Below the pieces are notes generated by a model. The model was not told the origin of the DNA, made no database searches, and worked only from the letters and a program-made list of their open reading frames with translations. A stretch of DNA of 64,000 nt from positions 2,790,001 through 2,854,000 of the forward strand of contig NZ_CP095072.1 in assembly GCF_022919115.1 (NCBI RefSeq), given 5' to 3'. A program made the position numbers and the translations under genes. Shown one piece after another: positions 56,688 through 64,000 of this stretch. This DNA is from Gracilibacillus caseinilyticus (GTDB taxonomy: Bacteria; Bacillota; Bacilli; Bacillales; Amphibacillaceae). The first letter of the stretch is position 1. Each line of letters opens with the position of its first letter.

Positions 56688-57476
56688 ATGAAAAAGCGTA
56701 TTATATTTATTACAGGCGCGACAAAAGGCATTGGTCGTAACATGGCGCTTTATTTTGCCAAAAGAAATTATATTGTAATAGGAGCCGGTCGTGATGAGCA
56801 GCTGTTGAATGAAGTTCGTCAACAACTGCTTACGTATTCGGAAGAACACCGCATGGTAGCAATGGATGTGACGAAAATTGAAGAAGTCCATACAACGCTG
56901 TCTTATGTGTTGGATACATTTGGGAAGATCGATGTATGGATAAACAATGCTGGTTCTTTTCAGGCGATAGGACCTACATGGGAAGTCGGATCGAATGAGT
57001 TCACCCAGGATATCATGACCAACGTGATTGGAACGTACCATTGCTCTTCGGTGGTTACGCAAGCCATGCTTGAACAAGGTACTGGTAAAATTATTAATAT
57101 TATTGGTGGTGGATCACGAACCGATTTTCCATACGGGAATGGTTATAGTACATCGAAGACCGCGATTGCAAGGTTCACAGAAAACTTAGCAGTCGAATTA
57201 AGCGATACAAATGTTGATGTATATGCCTTTGAACCAGGTTTGAATGATACAGACATGACCATGCACATAAGAAATAGTGAAGCAGGGAAGCAGTACTTAT
57301 CAAAGGTGTCAGAACTTTTTGCGGAAGAGAAAGATGTAGCAGCACCTGTTTGGATAGAACGAATATTAGATGATCAAGTACTCGCATTTCAAGGTAGAAT
57401 CATTACTGTTGATGATGAGCCGGACCAGCTACTCGAAACGCTAGATGAAAGGCAAGATTATCGATTGTTAAGATAG
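56688..57476 (+). CDS. short-chain dehydrogenase/reductase
   Basis: 262 residues, Rossmann fold. TGATKGIG (cofactor loop), NNAG, a Ser in GGGSRTDFP and the YSTSK Tyr-x-x-x-Lys pair are present. Classical SDR oxidoreductase using NAD(P); substrate unknown. GAGGTGAAGG precedes the ATG. Confidence 0.9.
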   Translation: MKKRIIFITGATKGIGRNMALYFAKRNYIVIGAGRDEQLLNEVRQQLLTYSEEHRMVAMDVTKIEEVHTTLSYVLDTFGKIDVWINNAGSFQAIGPTWEVGSNEFTQDIMTNVIGTYHCSSVVTQAMLEQGTGKIINIIGGGSRTDFPYGNGYSTSKTAIARFTENLAVELSDTNVDVYAFEPGLNDTDMTMHIRNSEAGKQYLSKVSELFAEEKDVAAPVWIERILDDQVLAFQGRIITVDDEPDQLLETLDERQDYRLLR

Positions 57477-57506
57477 TGTTAAAAAGTGAATAATGAGGTG
57501 TTGCAC

Positions 57507-58253
57507 ATGTTTGATTTAACCGTTATGGAATGGATTATTATTATTTTTTCTGCTTTATTAATTGGATTTGCCAAAGCAGGTGTAGCAAGTATGGGTATTC
57601 TGGTAGTCACCATTTTTATGATGCTTTTCCCTGCACGTGAATCGATTGGCATTTTACTGCCATTACTTATCGTCGGTGATTTATTCGCAGTGATCTATTA
57701 TCGTAGAAATGTTGTTTGGCGGTATTTATTTTCCCTTGTTCCTTGGGTACTGATCGGAATTTTAATAGGCTATGTTGTATTATTTTTTATTAGCAGTGAG
57801 CAATTGAAGCCTCTGATCGGAATTTTAGTACTTGCATTAATTGTTTTACATATTAGTCGTGAGAAAATGGGAGAGCGGTTCGTGGAAATGCTGCCTAAAT
57901 CAAAATTGTTTACCTTTCTAATGGGAATAACAGCTGGTTTTGCCACAATGATTGGTAACGCAGCAGGAGGGGTCATGGCGATTTATTTAATCGTCAAAGG
58001 ATTACCAAAGAAAGAATTCGTTGGTACAGGGGCTTGGTTCTTCTTATTTGTGAACTTAGTGAAAATGCCATTTTATTTATCATTAGGGATAGTGACCTGG
58101 GAAACGATAGCCTTTAATAGTAAACTTGTACCAGCAATTATTATTGGTGCATTAATAGGAGTAAAGGTGATCAAAATCATGCCACAAAAAGTGTTTCAAG
58201 TTCTCGTATTAGTCTTTGCTGCATTGGGTGCAATTCGGTTGATTATGGGTTAA
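57507..58253 (+). CDS. TauE/SafE-family (DUF81) membrane exporter
   Basis: 248 residues with about eight helices. IIIFSALLIGFAKAGVASMGIL and FLMGITAGFATMIGNAAGGVMA are the two TauE/SafE repeats. Members export sulfite, sulfoacetate or other anions. GAGGTG six bases before ATG 57507 decides the start; GTG 57486 is the longer alternative. It is 30 bases after the SDR gene, likely cotranscribed. Confidence 0.85.
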   Translation: MFDLTVMEWIIIIFSALLIGFAKAGVASMGILVVTIFMMLFPARESIGILLPLLIVGDLFAVIYYRRNVVWRYLFSLVPWVLIGILIGYVVLFFISSEQLKPLIGILVLALIVLHISREKMGERFVEMLPKSKLFTFLMGITAGFATMIGNAAGGVMAIYLIVKGLPKKEFVGTGAWFFLFVNLVKMPFYLSLGIVTWETIAFNSKLVPAIIIGALIGVKVIKIMPQKVFQVLVLVFAALGAIRLIMG

Positions 58254-58355
58254 ATTGAAGCCGGAGTTAACACGGATTTATATTTTATATGTTCTTTTAT
58301 TACCGATGAAACAGATTGATAGTGAAAATTTAGAACGTACAAAGCATAAGTAATG

Positions 58356-58396
58356 CCCTGGCACTCGATAAAGACAAAGCGAATGCCGGGTTTTTC
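58356..58396 (+). terminator. terminator after the TauE/SafE gene
   Basis: CCCTGGCACTCG and CGAATGCCGGG pair with two irregularities, then TTTTTC. Confidence 0.65.
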
Positions 58397-58458
58397 TAAT
58401 GAGAAAGTATATAAGTACAGTCATAGAAGTAATCATGCTGAACATGAAGATGGGTTCT

Positions 58459-59233
58459 TATAATATGGATTATGTCAACCAGCCTAGAAGTCATTTTGAC
58501 ATGTTTTTAGTGGTATGATACCGCTCCGGCCAACCACTTCGCGTCCCGCGGGGCACGGATGAAGCTAACTTTGTGAATAAGGTCGCTTCACAAAGTGGAT
58601 CTTTAGCACCTGCACGTCCCGCGGGAGTCTACGTGGTTGGCCTACGCTGTGAAAGATACGCTACAACTTTTGTAAGAGCTAGCAAATTGAGCACATCCAT
58701 AAATATCACAATATCATTTCATAACATAATGCCTAGGACCACCGCTTTTAGCTGTTTTATACGTTGTAGCACTTCCTTAAGCGCAGGAAATATGCGGAGA
58801 CTCCCGTGGGATCAGTGCGAGCTGAAGATCCACTTTGAAAAGAAAAGAATTTTCTTTCCAAAGTTAGCTGAAGCCGTGCCCCACAGGACGCGGAGCATAT
58901 TTCCGGAGCTAAAAGTAGAAAGCGGTGCCACGAGATTTGTATCGTTTAAAGAGAAAGGAAACAAAAGTGGGGAGCAGTCACCAAAGATTAGTATCGTTTA
59001 GCGAGAAAGGAGCCAAAAGTGGGGAGCAGACACCAGAGATTTGTAGTGTTTAAAAAGAAAGAAGACAAATGATGGTGTTTCCCGGCTGGTTTTGTCTCCT
59101 TCAAAAGTCTGTTCCATAGCCGCAGGCCGGCACATAGACTCTCACAGGGCGGAAAGTGGCTGGCAAAGGTGTCCTAGCACATGAATCATTCCAAAATGAC
59201 AGCTATGGGCCACTTAACATAATCCATATTACA
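58459..59233. repeat. large (775-bp) composite member of the inverted-repeat family
   Basis: Starts TATAATATGGATTATGTCAA and ends CTTAACATAATCCATATTAC, the family's inverted termini with a few changes. Inside are GC-rich segments in both orientations (CGTCCCGCGGGGCACGG, CACGTCCCGCGGGAGTCTACG, CCCACAGGACGCGGAGCATA), the inverted relative of the 2.5-kb element, and a tandem array. A 142-codon open frame through 58573-59001 has no protein-like features. No transposase. The remaining gap to 59513 includes a segment shared with 42.4 kb. Confidence 0.7.
58933..59085. repeat. 52-bp tandem repeat, about three copies
   Basis: Units begin at 58933, 58985 and 59037 (AGATTTGTATCGTTTA, AGATTAGTATCGTTTA, AGATTTGTAGTGTTTA), each followed by AGAAAGGA-type and AAAAGTGGGGAGCAG-type sequence in the first two; the third decays near its end. 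Confidence 0.85.
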
Positions 59234-59349
59234 GGTAGTTGTATATTATTTATGTTTGTTAGGACCGGGTGAGCTTTCTCGGTTTTTCTTATATTGGCGT
59301 TAACCCCGGCTATTCTTGTATACTTGATCCTTATCATGCGAAATGGCAG

Positions 59350-59436
59350 GTTACAAAAGTATCAAGATGAGTGCTCATTCAACACGAACACGCTCCGGAA
59401 GGCAAGAGTATGCAGTCTTCCGGAGCGGTATCCTAG
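59350..59436. repeat. dispersed repeat segment with hairpin
   Basis: The first half matches 42466-42491; the second is an inverted repeat, CTCCGGAAG...CTTCCGGAG, leading into the GCGGTATCCT motif also found at 9262-9271. Confidence 0.55.
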
Positions 59437-59513
59437 CCTCCAATAGATGCTCACCAATTTATCAATGTTTTGAAAAGGAACATGAACATATTGGTGTCCT
59501 GGCTTGTTTATGC

Positions 59514-60689
59514 TTATTTCGAAATGGATTCTTTAACACTGACTGTCAGGCTGTTGGTGATATCTGTTAGTAAATCATTAACGTCTTCTACGCCTACCGA
59601 TAGACGGAATAATCGGTGACTAATACCTCGTGCTTCTCTTTCATGTGGAGGCATTGCTGCGTGAGACATTGTTGCAGGGTGGGACAATATCGACTCAACT
59701 GCACCTAAGCTGACGGCAAAGACTGGTATTGTCATATTACTTACAAATTGTTCAGGATCGATATGTTCTTGTAAAGTAAACGAAAGTACTGCTCCCGCAC
59801 TTGTCGATTGACTGGCATGAATGGCAGCGCCAGGATGATTCTTTAATCCCGGATAATAGACATGGTCAATGCCTTCCAGCTCTGTTAAGTTTGAGGCAAT
59901 TTTTTCTGCGGAGCTGGCACTTTTTTGAAAACGCGGTTCCAAGGTTTTCATTCCTTGCAGTAATTGATAGCAATCCTTTGCACCTAAGATAGCGCCGTAC
60001 GTATTTTGAACAAATTTCAGTCTGCCAGCAAGTTCTTCACTTTTGGTCACTGCTAAGCCGGCTACAATATCACTGTGTCCTGATAAAAATTTAGTAGCAC
60101 TGTGTAAGACGATATCAACACCTAAATCAAGTGGCTGCTGATATAAAGGCGTCATAAAAGTATTATCCAGAAACGTAAAACAGTCATTTTCTTTCGCTAA
60201 TGATACAACAGCACGGATATCTGTTATTTGTAATAAAGGATTAGCAGGTGTTTCAATATAAATAACTTTAGTATTCGGCTGAATCGCTTCCTCCACCTCT
60301 GATAAGTTTGTCATATCGACAAAAGTATGTTCAATTGAAAATTGTGCTAACAATTTGGTGACAAATCGGAATGTACCACCATATACATCCTTACTGATGA
60401 CAATATGATCTCCAGTTTCTAATAGCATAAATGCAGAAGATATAGCCGCCATTCCGGACGAAAAGGCAAAACCAGCAACCCCATTTTCCAACTTAGCAAT
60501 CGTTGCTTCAAGCTGATCACGAGTTGGATTACCTGAGCGGCTATAATCATATGGGCCGAATTCATGTAACTCTTGCTGGTGGTAAGTAGAAGATACATAG
60601 ATTGGTGGATTTACTGCTCCTGTATATTTCTCATGATAACCTTGCTGATTTCCTCCATGGGCTAATAATGTTTCTTTTTTATGTGTCAT
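59514..60689 (-). CDS. metC: cystathionine beta-lyase
   Basis: 391 residues, PLP-dependent Cys/Met-metabolism family. The lysine site is SATKFLSGHSD, and YDYSRSGNPTR, FSSGMAAIS and AVSLGAVESILSHPATMSHA are conserved. The sequence agrees with B. subtilis MetC over its length by recollection. It splits cystathionine to homocysteine. Its ATG follows the metI stop codon with no gap and has GGAGG in the end of metI. The SAM riboswitch upstream of metI controls both. A gamma-lyase activity (MccB-like) cannot be excluded. Confidence 0.88.
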   Translation of the reverse strand: MTHKKETLLAHGGNQQGYHEKYTGAVNPPIYVSSTYHQQELHEFGPYDYSRSGNPTRDQLEATIAKLENGVAGFAFSSGMAAISSAFMLLETGDHIVISKDVYGGTFRFVTKLLAQFSIEHTFVDMTNLSEVEEAIQPNTKVIYIETPANPLLQITDIRAVVSLAKENDCFTFLDNTFMTPLYQQPLDLGVDIVLHSATKFLSGHSDIVAGLAVTKSEELAGRLKFVQNTYGAILGAKDCYQLLQGMKTLEPRFQKSASSAEKIASNLTELEGIDHVYYPGLKNHPGAAIHASQSTSAGAVLSFTLQEHIDPEQFVSNMTIPVFAVSLGAVESILSHPATMSHAAMPPHEREARGISHRLFRLSVGVEDVNDLLTDITNSLTVSVKESISK

Positions 60690-61775
60690 TTATTTCCCTC
60701 CTAATGCTTGATCTAGATCAGATTTAAGGTCTTCAATATTTTCAATTCCTACCGAAAAACGTAGTAATGTGTCGCTAATACCTCGACGTTCTAATTCATC
60801 TTTCGGGATATCAGCATGCGTCTGAGTTGTTGGATAGGTGATGAAGCTCTCCACACCTCCAAGACTCTCGGCAAAGGAAATGACTTTTAATTGTTCCAGA
60901 AACGGTGCAATTAGGCTATTATCAGTAACGCGAAAACTGATCATTGCTCCTTTTCCGGGGTATAAGACATCTCTCACTTTGTCATGTTCACGCAGAAAAG
61001 CTGCCAGAATCTGAGCGTTTTGCTGTTGGCGTTCTAATCGTAACGTCAAGGTTTTCATTCCTCTAATCAGTAACATACTATCCAATGGAGATAACACCGC
61101 TCCAATGGCATTATGTAAATAAAAAAGCTGCTCACCGAGCTCATGATCCTTGACAGCAACAAGTCCTGCTAAGACATCGTTATGGCCACCAAGGTACTTC
61201 GTTGCAGAATGTATGACAATATCTGCACCTTCCGTTAATGGCTGCTGCAGATATGGTGTATAGAACGTATTATCTACGATCAGCAAGGCATCATGCTTTT
61301 TGGCAATTGCCGCTATATACTGGATATCGATCTCCATTAACAATGGATTAGTCGGTGTTTCAATAAAGATTGCTTTCGTATTTGGGGTAATATGTCGTTC
61401 CACATTCTCCGGACTGACATATACTGGTGTAACTTGATAAGATTGCTGTAAGTGTTGAAATAAGCGGTAGCTGCCACCATAAATGTCTTCCGTTACGAGA
61501 ATTTCGTCTCCATGTTTAAATAAGGAAAAGACTAATTGAATGGCAGCCATACCTGAAGAACAGGCAAATCCTTGCACACCTTTTTCTAATGAAGCGATTG
61601 CTTCTTCCACAATTTCCCGGGTAGGATTCGCTGTTCGCGTATAATCGTACCCGGTTGACTGTCCAAGCGTTGGATGCTGGTAAGCGGTAGATAAATAGAT
61701 TGGTGCTTCTACTGCACCTGTTCGTGGATCTTTTCTGTTGCCAATTTGGGCAAGAATGGTTTCAATTTGATTCAT
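60690..61775 (-). CDS. metI: cystathionine gamma-synthase / O-acetylhomoserine thiolyase
   Basis: 361 residues. Same PLP family: YDYTRTANPTR, SATKYLGGHND (Lys), SFAESLGGVESFITYPTTQTH. The order metI-metC behind an S-box is the Bacillus arrangement. It joins an activated homoserine to cysteine. The ATG at 61775 has AAAGGATG upstream; the frame runs back a further 25 codons into the riboswitch terminator, which would not be translated. Confidence 0.9.
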   Translation of the reverse strand: MNQIETILAQIGNRKDPRTGAVEAPIYLSTAYQHPTLGQSTGYDYTRTANPTREIVEEAIASLEKGVQGFACSSGMAAIQLVFSLFKHGDEILVTEDIYGGSYRLFQHLQQSYQVTPVYVSPENVERHITPNTKAIFIETPTNPLLMEIDIQYIAAIAKKHDALLIVDNTFYTPYLQQPLTEGADIVIHSATKYLGGHNDVLAGLVAVKDHELGEQLFYLHNAIGAVLSPLDSMLLIRGMKTLTLRLERQQQNAQILAAFLREHDKVRDVLYPGKGAMISFRVTDNSLIAPFLEQLKVISFAESLGGVESFITYPTTQTHADIPKDELERRGISDTLLRFSVGIENIEDLKSDLDQALGGK

Positions 61776-61800
61776 ATTATGTACATCCTTTCTATAAATA

Positions 61801-61833
61801 AAAAAAGAGGTCTTCGATAAGTAGAAGACCTCC
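61801..61833 (-). terminator. terminator of the metI SAM riboswitch
   Basis: On the minus strand GAGGTCTTC-TACTTATC-GAAGACCTC then TTTTTT, just after the aptamer. Confidence 0.9.
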
Positions 61834-61850
61834 TTTATGTCAGGCAGCAT

Positions 61851-61951
61851 CTCTTATCTTTGGCAAAAACCATCTGGAATTAGCACCATACAATAGTTTG
61901 CTGGTTGCTGAGGTATCATCGGGCCAGTCCCTAAACCTCTCTTGATAAGAT
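61851..61951 (-). ncRNA. SAM-I (S-box) riboswitch upstream of metI-metC
   Basis: The minus strand reads CTTATCAAGAGAGGTTTAGG, GACTGGCCCGATGATACCTC, AGCAACC, TGGTGCTAATTCC, and closes with GATAAGAG pairing to the first block. All S-box core elements are present. High SAM should favour the terminator and stop metI-metC transcription. Confidence 0.96.
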
Positions 61952-61979
61952 TATATTTTCATGGAAATTTAATACATTA

Positions 61980-62008
61980 ATTGTACCTTATTTAGGAAGA
62001 AATTACAA
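61980..62008 (-). promoter_or_regulatory. probable promoter of the metI-metC operon
   Basis: On the minus strand TTGTAA, 17 bases, TACAAT, ending about 30 bases before the aptamer. Confidence 0.5.
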
Positions 62009-62041
62009 CAGTGATACAAAAAAATATTTTTATGGAACCCA

Positions 62042-62070
62042 TTGACAATCCTTGTTCTATCTATTATAGT
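62042..62070 (+). promoter_or_regulatory. promoter of the cysP operon
   Basis: TTGACA, a 17-base spacer and TATAGT; close to the sigma-A consensus and followed about 45 bases on by the riboswitch. Confidence 0.75.
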
Positions 62071-62113
62071 AAGTACAACACAAATTTAGTGGAAAATTAT
62101 GAAAATAGTATAG

Positions 62114-62215
62114 CATCTTATCGAGAGAGAAGGAGGGAACTGGCCCTATGAATTCTCAGCAACAGGCTTTAAATGCACTGTGCTAAATCCAGCAGGTATA
62201 ACTTGACAGATAAGT
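62114..62215 (+). ncRNA. SAM-I (S-box) riboswitch upstream of cysP
   Basis: CTTATCGAGAGAGAAGGAGG, GAACTGGCCCTATGAATTCT, CAGCAAC, GTGCTAAATCC and GATAAG appear in S-box order. It differs in sequence from the metI copy, so the two are old paralogues. It links sulfate uptake to SAM level. Confidence 0.95.
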
Positions 62216-62224
62216 GGAACAGAC

Positions 62225-62253
62225 TCCTACTTCATCGTCAAGTAGGATTTTTT
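62225..62253 (+). terminator. terminator of the cysP SAM riboswitch
   Basis: TCCTACTT-CATCGTC-AAGTAGGA and six T directly downstream of the aptamer. Confidence 0.9.
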
Positions 62254-62338
62254 ATAGGTATTAATCCGAGTTTTCAGATGGGTAATAGTGTAATAGTATT
62301 AAAAATTGATAGACAATAGCTGAAAGTTGGGATGAAAG

Positions 62339-63436
62339 ATGTTAACGTTCGTTGCGATTTTAGCTGCATGTTTGTTTGCCTTTAATATAGGAGCAAGTGG
62401 ATCAGCAGCAAGTATGAGTATTGCTTATGGATCAAAAGTAATAAAAAAGCGAAAGCATGCATTATGGATTGCTGGAGCAGGTGCCATAACGGGGGCTGTT
62501 CTAGGAGGGGAGCATGTAACGAAGACGCTTGGTAAAGGAATAATTCCGGAATCGATATTGGATGTGAAAGTAGCCTGTATCATATTAGTCGTATCTGCTT
62601 TTACATTACTCATTACAAATTACATCGGCATCCCGCTATCGACTAGTGAAGTGACCGTAGGAGCTATTATTGGTGTTGGGATAAGCTATCAACAATTACA
62701 TTTTCAAAACATATTAATGATCGTTTCTTTTTGGTTGATCGTTCCTTTAGCAGCTTTTCTGATTACATTGAGCTTAGAGAAAATTAGAAATAAATTTGCC
62801 AATCGTTTTACGATCCGGCCACCAGTAAAAGTATTAGCATGTTTATTGATTATAACTGGTGCGATTGAAGCGGTTGCTGCCGGTATGAATAATGTTGCAA
62901 ATGCATTAGGCCCCTTGGTGGGAGCTGGTATTGCATCGATGGAAACGGGCTTGCCATTAATGGCGCTGGTGGTAGCGTTGGGAAGTATTTTTTTCGGGGG
63001 CAGAGTTATCGAAACCAATGCAAAAAAGATTACCTCCTTGTCACTTGGGAATGGTGTGGTAATTTCAGGAGCTACAGGTGGTCTTGTTGTCGCTGCTTCT
63101 TTACTTGGTGTCCCAATTCCGATGACACAGGTTACCACATCTGCGATTGTTGGTATCGGAGCGAGCAAAGATGTATCCTCGATTTGGAAGCAAAAGGTGA
63201 TTCATCAAATTGCGAAAGTATGGGTTACCTCACCGATTGTCTCTCTTGTCATTTCCTTTATATTGACAGAGATTATCGTACAACAAAGTTTTGAACAGGT
63301 CGTATTAGTAGTATTATCGATCGTAGCAACTTATATTTTAGTTAGATACAGAGAAAAACCTGCAAAAGCAATTACAGGAAAAGGATGGGATCAACATGGG
63401 GAAAGTGTATTTAGTGGGAGCAGGACCAGGAGATGA
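62339..63436 (+). CDS. cysP: PiT-family sulfate permease
   Basis: 365 residues, about ten helices in two PiT repeats (FNIGASGSAASMSIAYGS; GMNNVANALGPLVGAG). B. subtilis CysP, a PiT-family member, takes up sulfate, and here the gene is behind an S-box and next to sumT as in the Bacillus sulfate operon. Phosphate transport is thus unlikely. GGGATG precedes the ATG. The end overlaps sumT by 41 bases. Confidence 0.85.
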   Translation: MLTFVAILAACLFAFNIGASGSAASMSIAYGSKVIKKRKHALWIAGAGAITGAVLGGEHVTKTLGKGIIPESILDVKVACIILVVSAFTLLITNYIGIPLSTSEVTVGAIIGVGISYQQLHFQNILMIVSFWLIVPLAAFLITLSLEKIRNKFANRFTIRPPVKVLACLLIITGAIEAVAAGMNNVANALGPLVGAGIASMETGLPLMALVVALGSIFFGGRVIETNAKKITSLSLGNGVVISGATGGLVVAASLLGVPIPMTQVTTSAIVGIGASKDVSSIWKQKVIHQIAKVWVTSPIVSLVISFILTEIIVQQSFEQVVLVVLSIVATYILVRYREKPAKAITGKGWDQHGESVFSGSRTRR

Positions 63437-64000
63437 AGAATTAATCACGGTAAAAGGTGTTCGAGCGATCAAGGAAGCAGATGTGATTCTGTATGATCGG
63501 CTTGTTAATCATTCATTATTAGATTATGCCAAGGCAGATGCTGAGCTGATTTTTTGTGGGAAAATGCCTCGGAAACATGGATTGATACAGGAGAAAATAA
63601 ACGAGCAATTGATTTATCATGCTAAAAAAGGTAAAACGGTTACGAGATTAAAAGGAGGAGACCCTTTTATCTTCGGCCGTGGCGGGGAAGAAGCGCTACA
63701 TTTAGAAGAACATCAAATAGAGTATGAAGTAGTACCAGGCATCACATCTGCTATAAGTGCTGCTGCCTATGCAGGAATACCTCTTACGCACAGGACGATC
63801 AGCGGTTCAGTAAGCTTTATCAATGGTTCTGACCCAGACGGAAAAACGGATGAACAATGGCGACACTTAGCACTTGGTGCTGATACACTATGCTTTTATA
63901 TGGGAGTGCGAAAGTTTCCAATTATTTGTGAGAAATTAGTGCAAGCTGGCCTTGTAGAAACAACGCCAGTATCAATCATTCATTGGGGTACGTTTTCGCA
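63396..64000 (+). CDS. sumT: uroporphyrinogen-III C-methyltransferase, N-terminal part
   Basis: Runs off the window. MGKVYLVGAGPGDEELIT is the SAM-binding P-loop start of SUMT/CobA; VTRLKGGDPFIFGRGGEEA and VPGITSAISAAAYAGIPLTHR are also diagnostic. It methylates uroporphyrinogen III to precorrin-2 on the way to siroheme, the cofactor of sulfite reductase. AAGGATGGG precedes the ATG, inside the end of cysP, so translation may be coupled. Confidence 0.92.
   Translation, partial: MGKVYLVGAGPGDEELITVKGVRAIKEADVILYDRLVNHSLLDYAKADAELIFCGKMPRKHGLIQEKINEQLIYHAKKGKTVTRLKGGDPFIFGRGGEEALHLEEHQIEYEVVPGITSAISAAAYAGIPLTHRTISGSVSFINGSDPDGKTDEQWRHLALGADTLCFYMGVRKFPIICEKLVQAGLVETTPVSIIHWGTFS

Noticed and set aside
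58573..59001. 142-codon open frame inside the large repeat
   Set aside because: Composition follows the repeat blocks, no ribosome site, no protein-like features; it spans inverted GC-rich modules.
1..64000. CRISPR arrays, tRNA or rRNA genes, transposases, integrases
   Set aside because: None seen: no regularly spaced direct repeats, no conserved RNA motifs, and no coding sequence with such motifs.

Overview
The window is AT-rich bacterial DNA from a low-GC Firmicute of the family Bacillaceae. The signs are YkuI, YozQ and YjcZ relatives, S-box (SAM) riboswitches in front of sulfur genes, AGGAGG ribosome binding sites, GTG/TTG starts, and a LplA/YesS/YetA-type pectin gene set. A BCCT osmolyte carrier and the overall gene mix fit a halotolerant genus such as Gracilibacillus or Oceanobacillus; the genus is an inference. 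No rRNA, tRNA, CRISPR array, transposase or integrase was seen.

Layout. 1-2.4 kb: tail of a glutamine synthetase-like gene, the c-di-GMP-binding protein YkuI, and a lipid kinase. 3.1-21.6 kb: a rhamnogalacturonan/pectin oligosaccharide locus, all on the + strand. It holds a GH2 enzyme, a PL26/YetA-like lyase, a YesS-like membrane AraC regulator, a GH106-like alpha-rhamnosidase, a rhamnogalacturonan acetylesterase, an LplA-LplB-LplC ABC importer, a YesU-like DUF1961 protein, a YesL-like DUF624 protein and a beta-propeller related to PL11. No enzyme has a signal peptide, so the locus appears to import oligosaccharides and finish degradation inside the cell. Candidate CcpA (cre) sites lie before three of its transcription units and before a separate rhamnose mutarotase-transporter pair at 36.6-38.2 kb.

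21.8-36 kb: two chemoreceptors, a frameshifted DUF2200 gene, an FrnE-like DsbA protein, a BCCT carrier with an unusual acidic tail, an isolated holin-endolysin pair, a SulP transporter with a frameshifted UspA gene, and a LOV-GAF-PAS-GGDEF-EAL protein that looks like a blue-light-controlled c-di-GMP phosphodiesterase. 38.5-39.7 kb: a persulfide-response operon (CstR-like repressor, DsrE-like protein, rhodanese) with two matching operators. 39.9-42 kb: a c-di-GMP-I riboswitch and terminator ahead of a membrane diguanylate cyclase that lacks an I-site.

42.2-49.8 kb: a YozQ-like peptide, a three-gene operon of alpha/beta hydrolase, membrane-anchored MurF-like ligase and divergent D-Ala-D-Ala ligase, small membrane proteins, Nudix and GNAT enzymes, a frameshifted DUF3953 gene, and an AraC regulator divergent from a GH127/GH146 beta-L-arabinofuranosidase (to 52.2 kb). 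52.3-58.3 kb: YjcZ-like peptide, HAD phosphatase, lipoate genes lipM-lipA, an AEC carrier, an SDR and a TauE/SafE exporter. 59.5-64 kb: metI-metC and cysP-sumT, divergent and each preceded by its own SAM riboswitch.

Cross-cutting points. A family of transposase-less repeats with TATAATACGGATTATGTCAA-type terminal inverted repeats occurs at about 2.5, 31.0, 46.5, 52.9 and 58.5-59.2 kb. Four conserved genes carry what look like single-base frameshifts, at least two of them in homopolymers, so reads should be checked before calling them pseudogenes. c-di-GMP signalling is dense: YkuI, the LOV-EAL protein, and the riboswitch-controlled cyclase.
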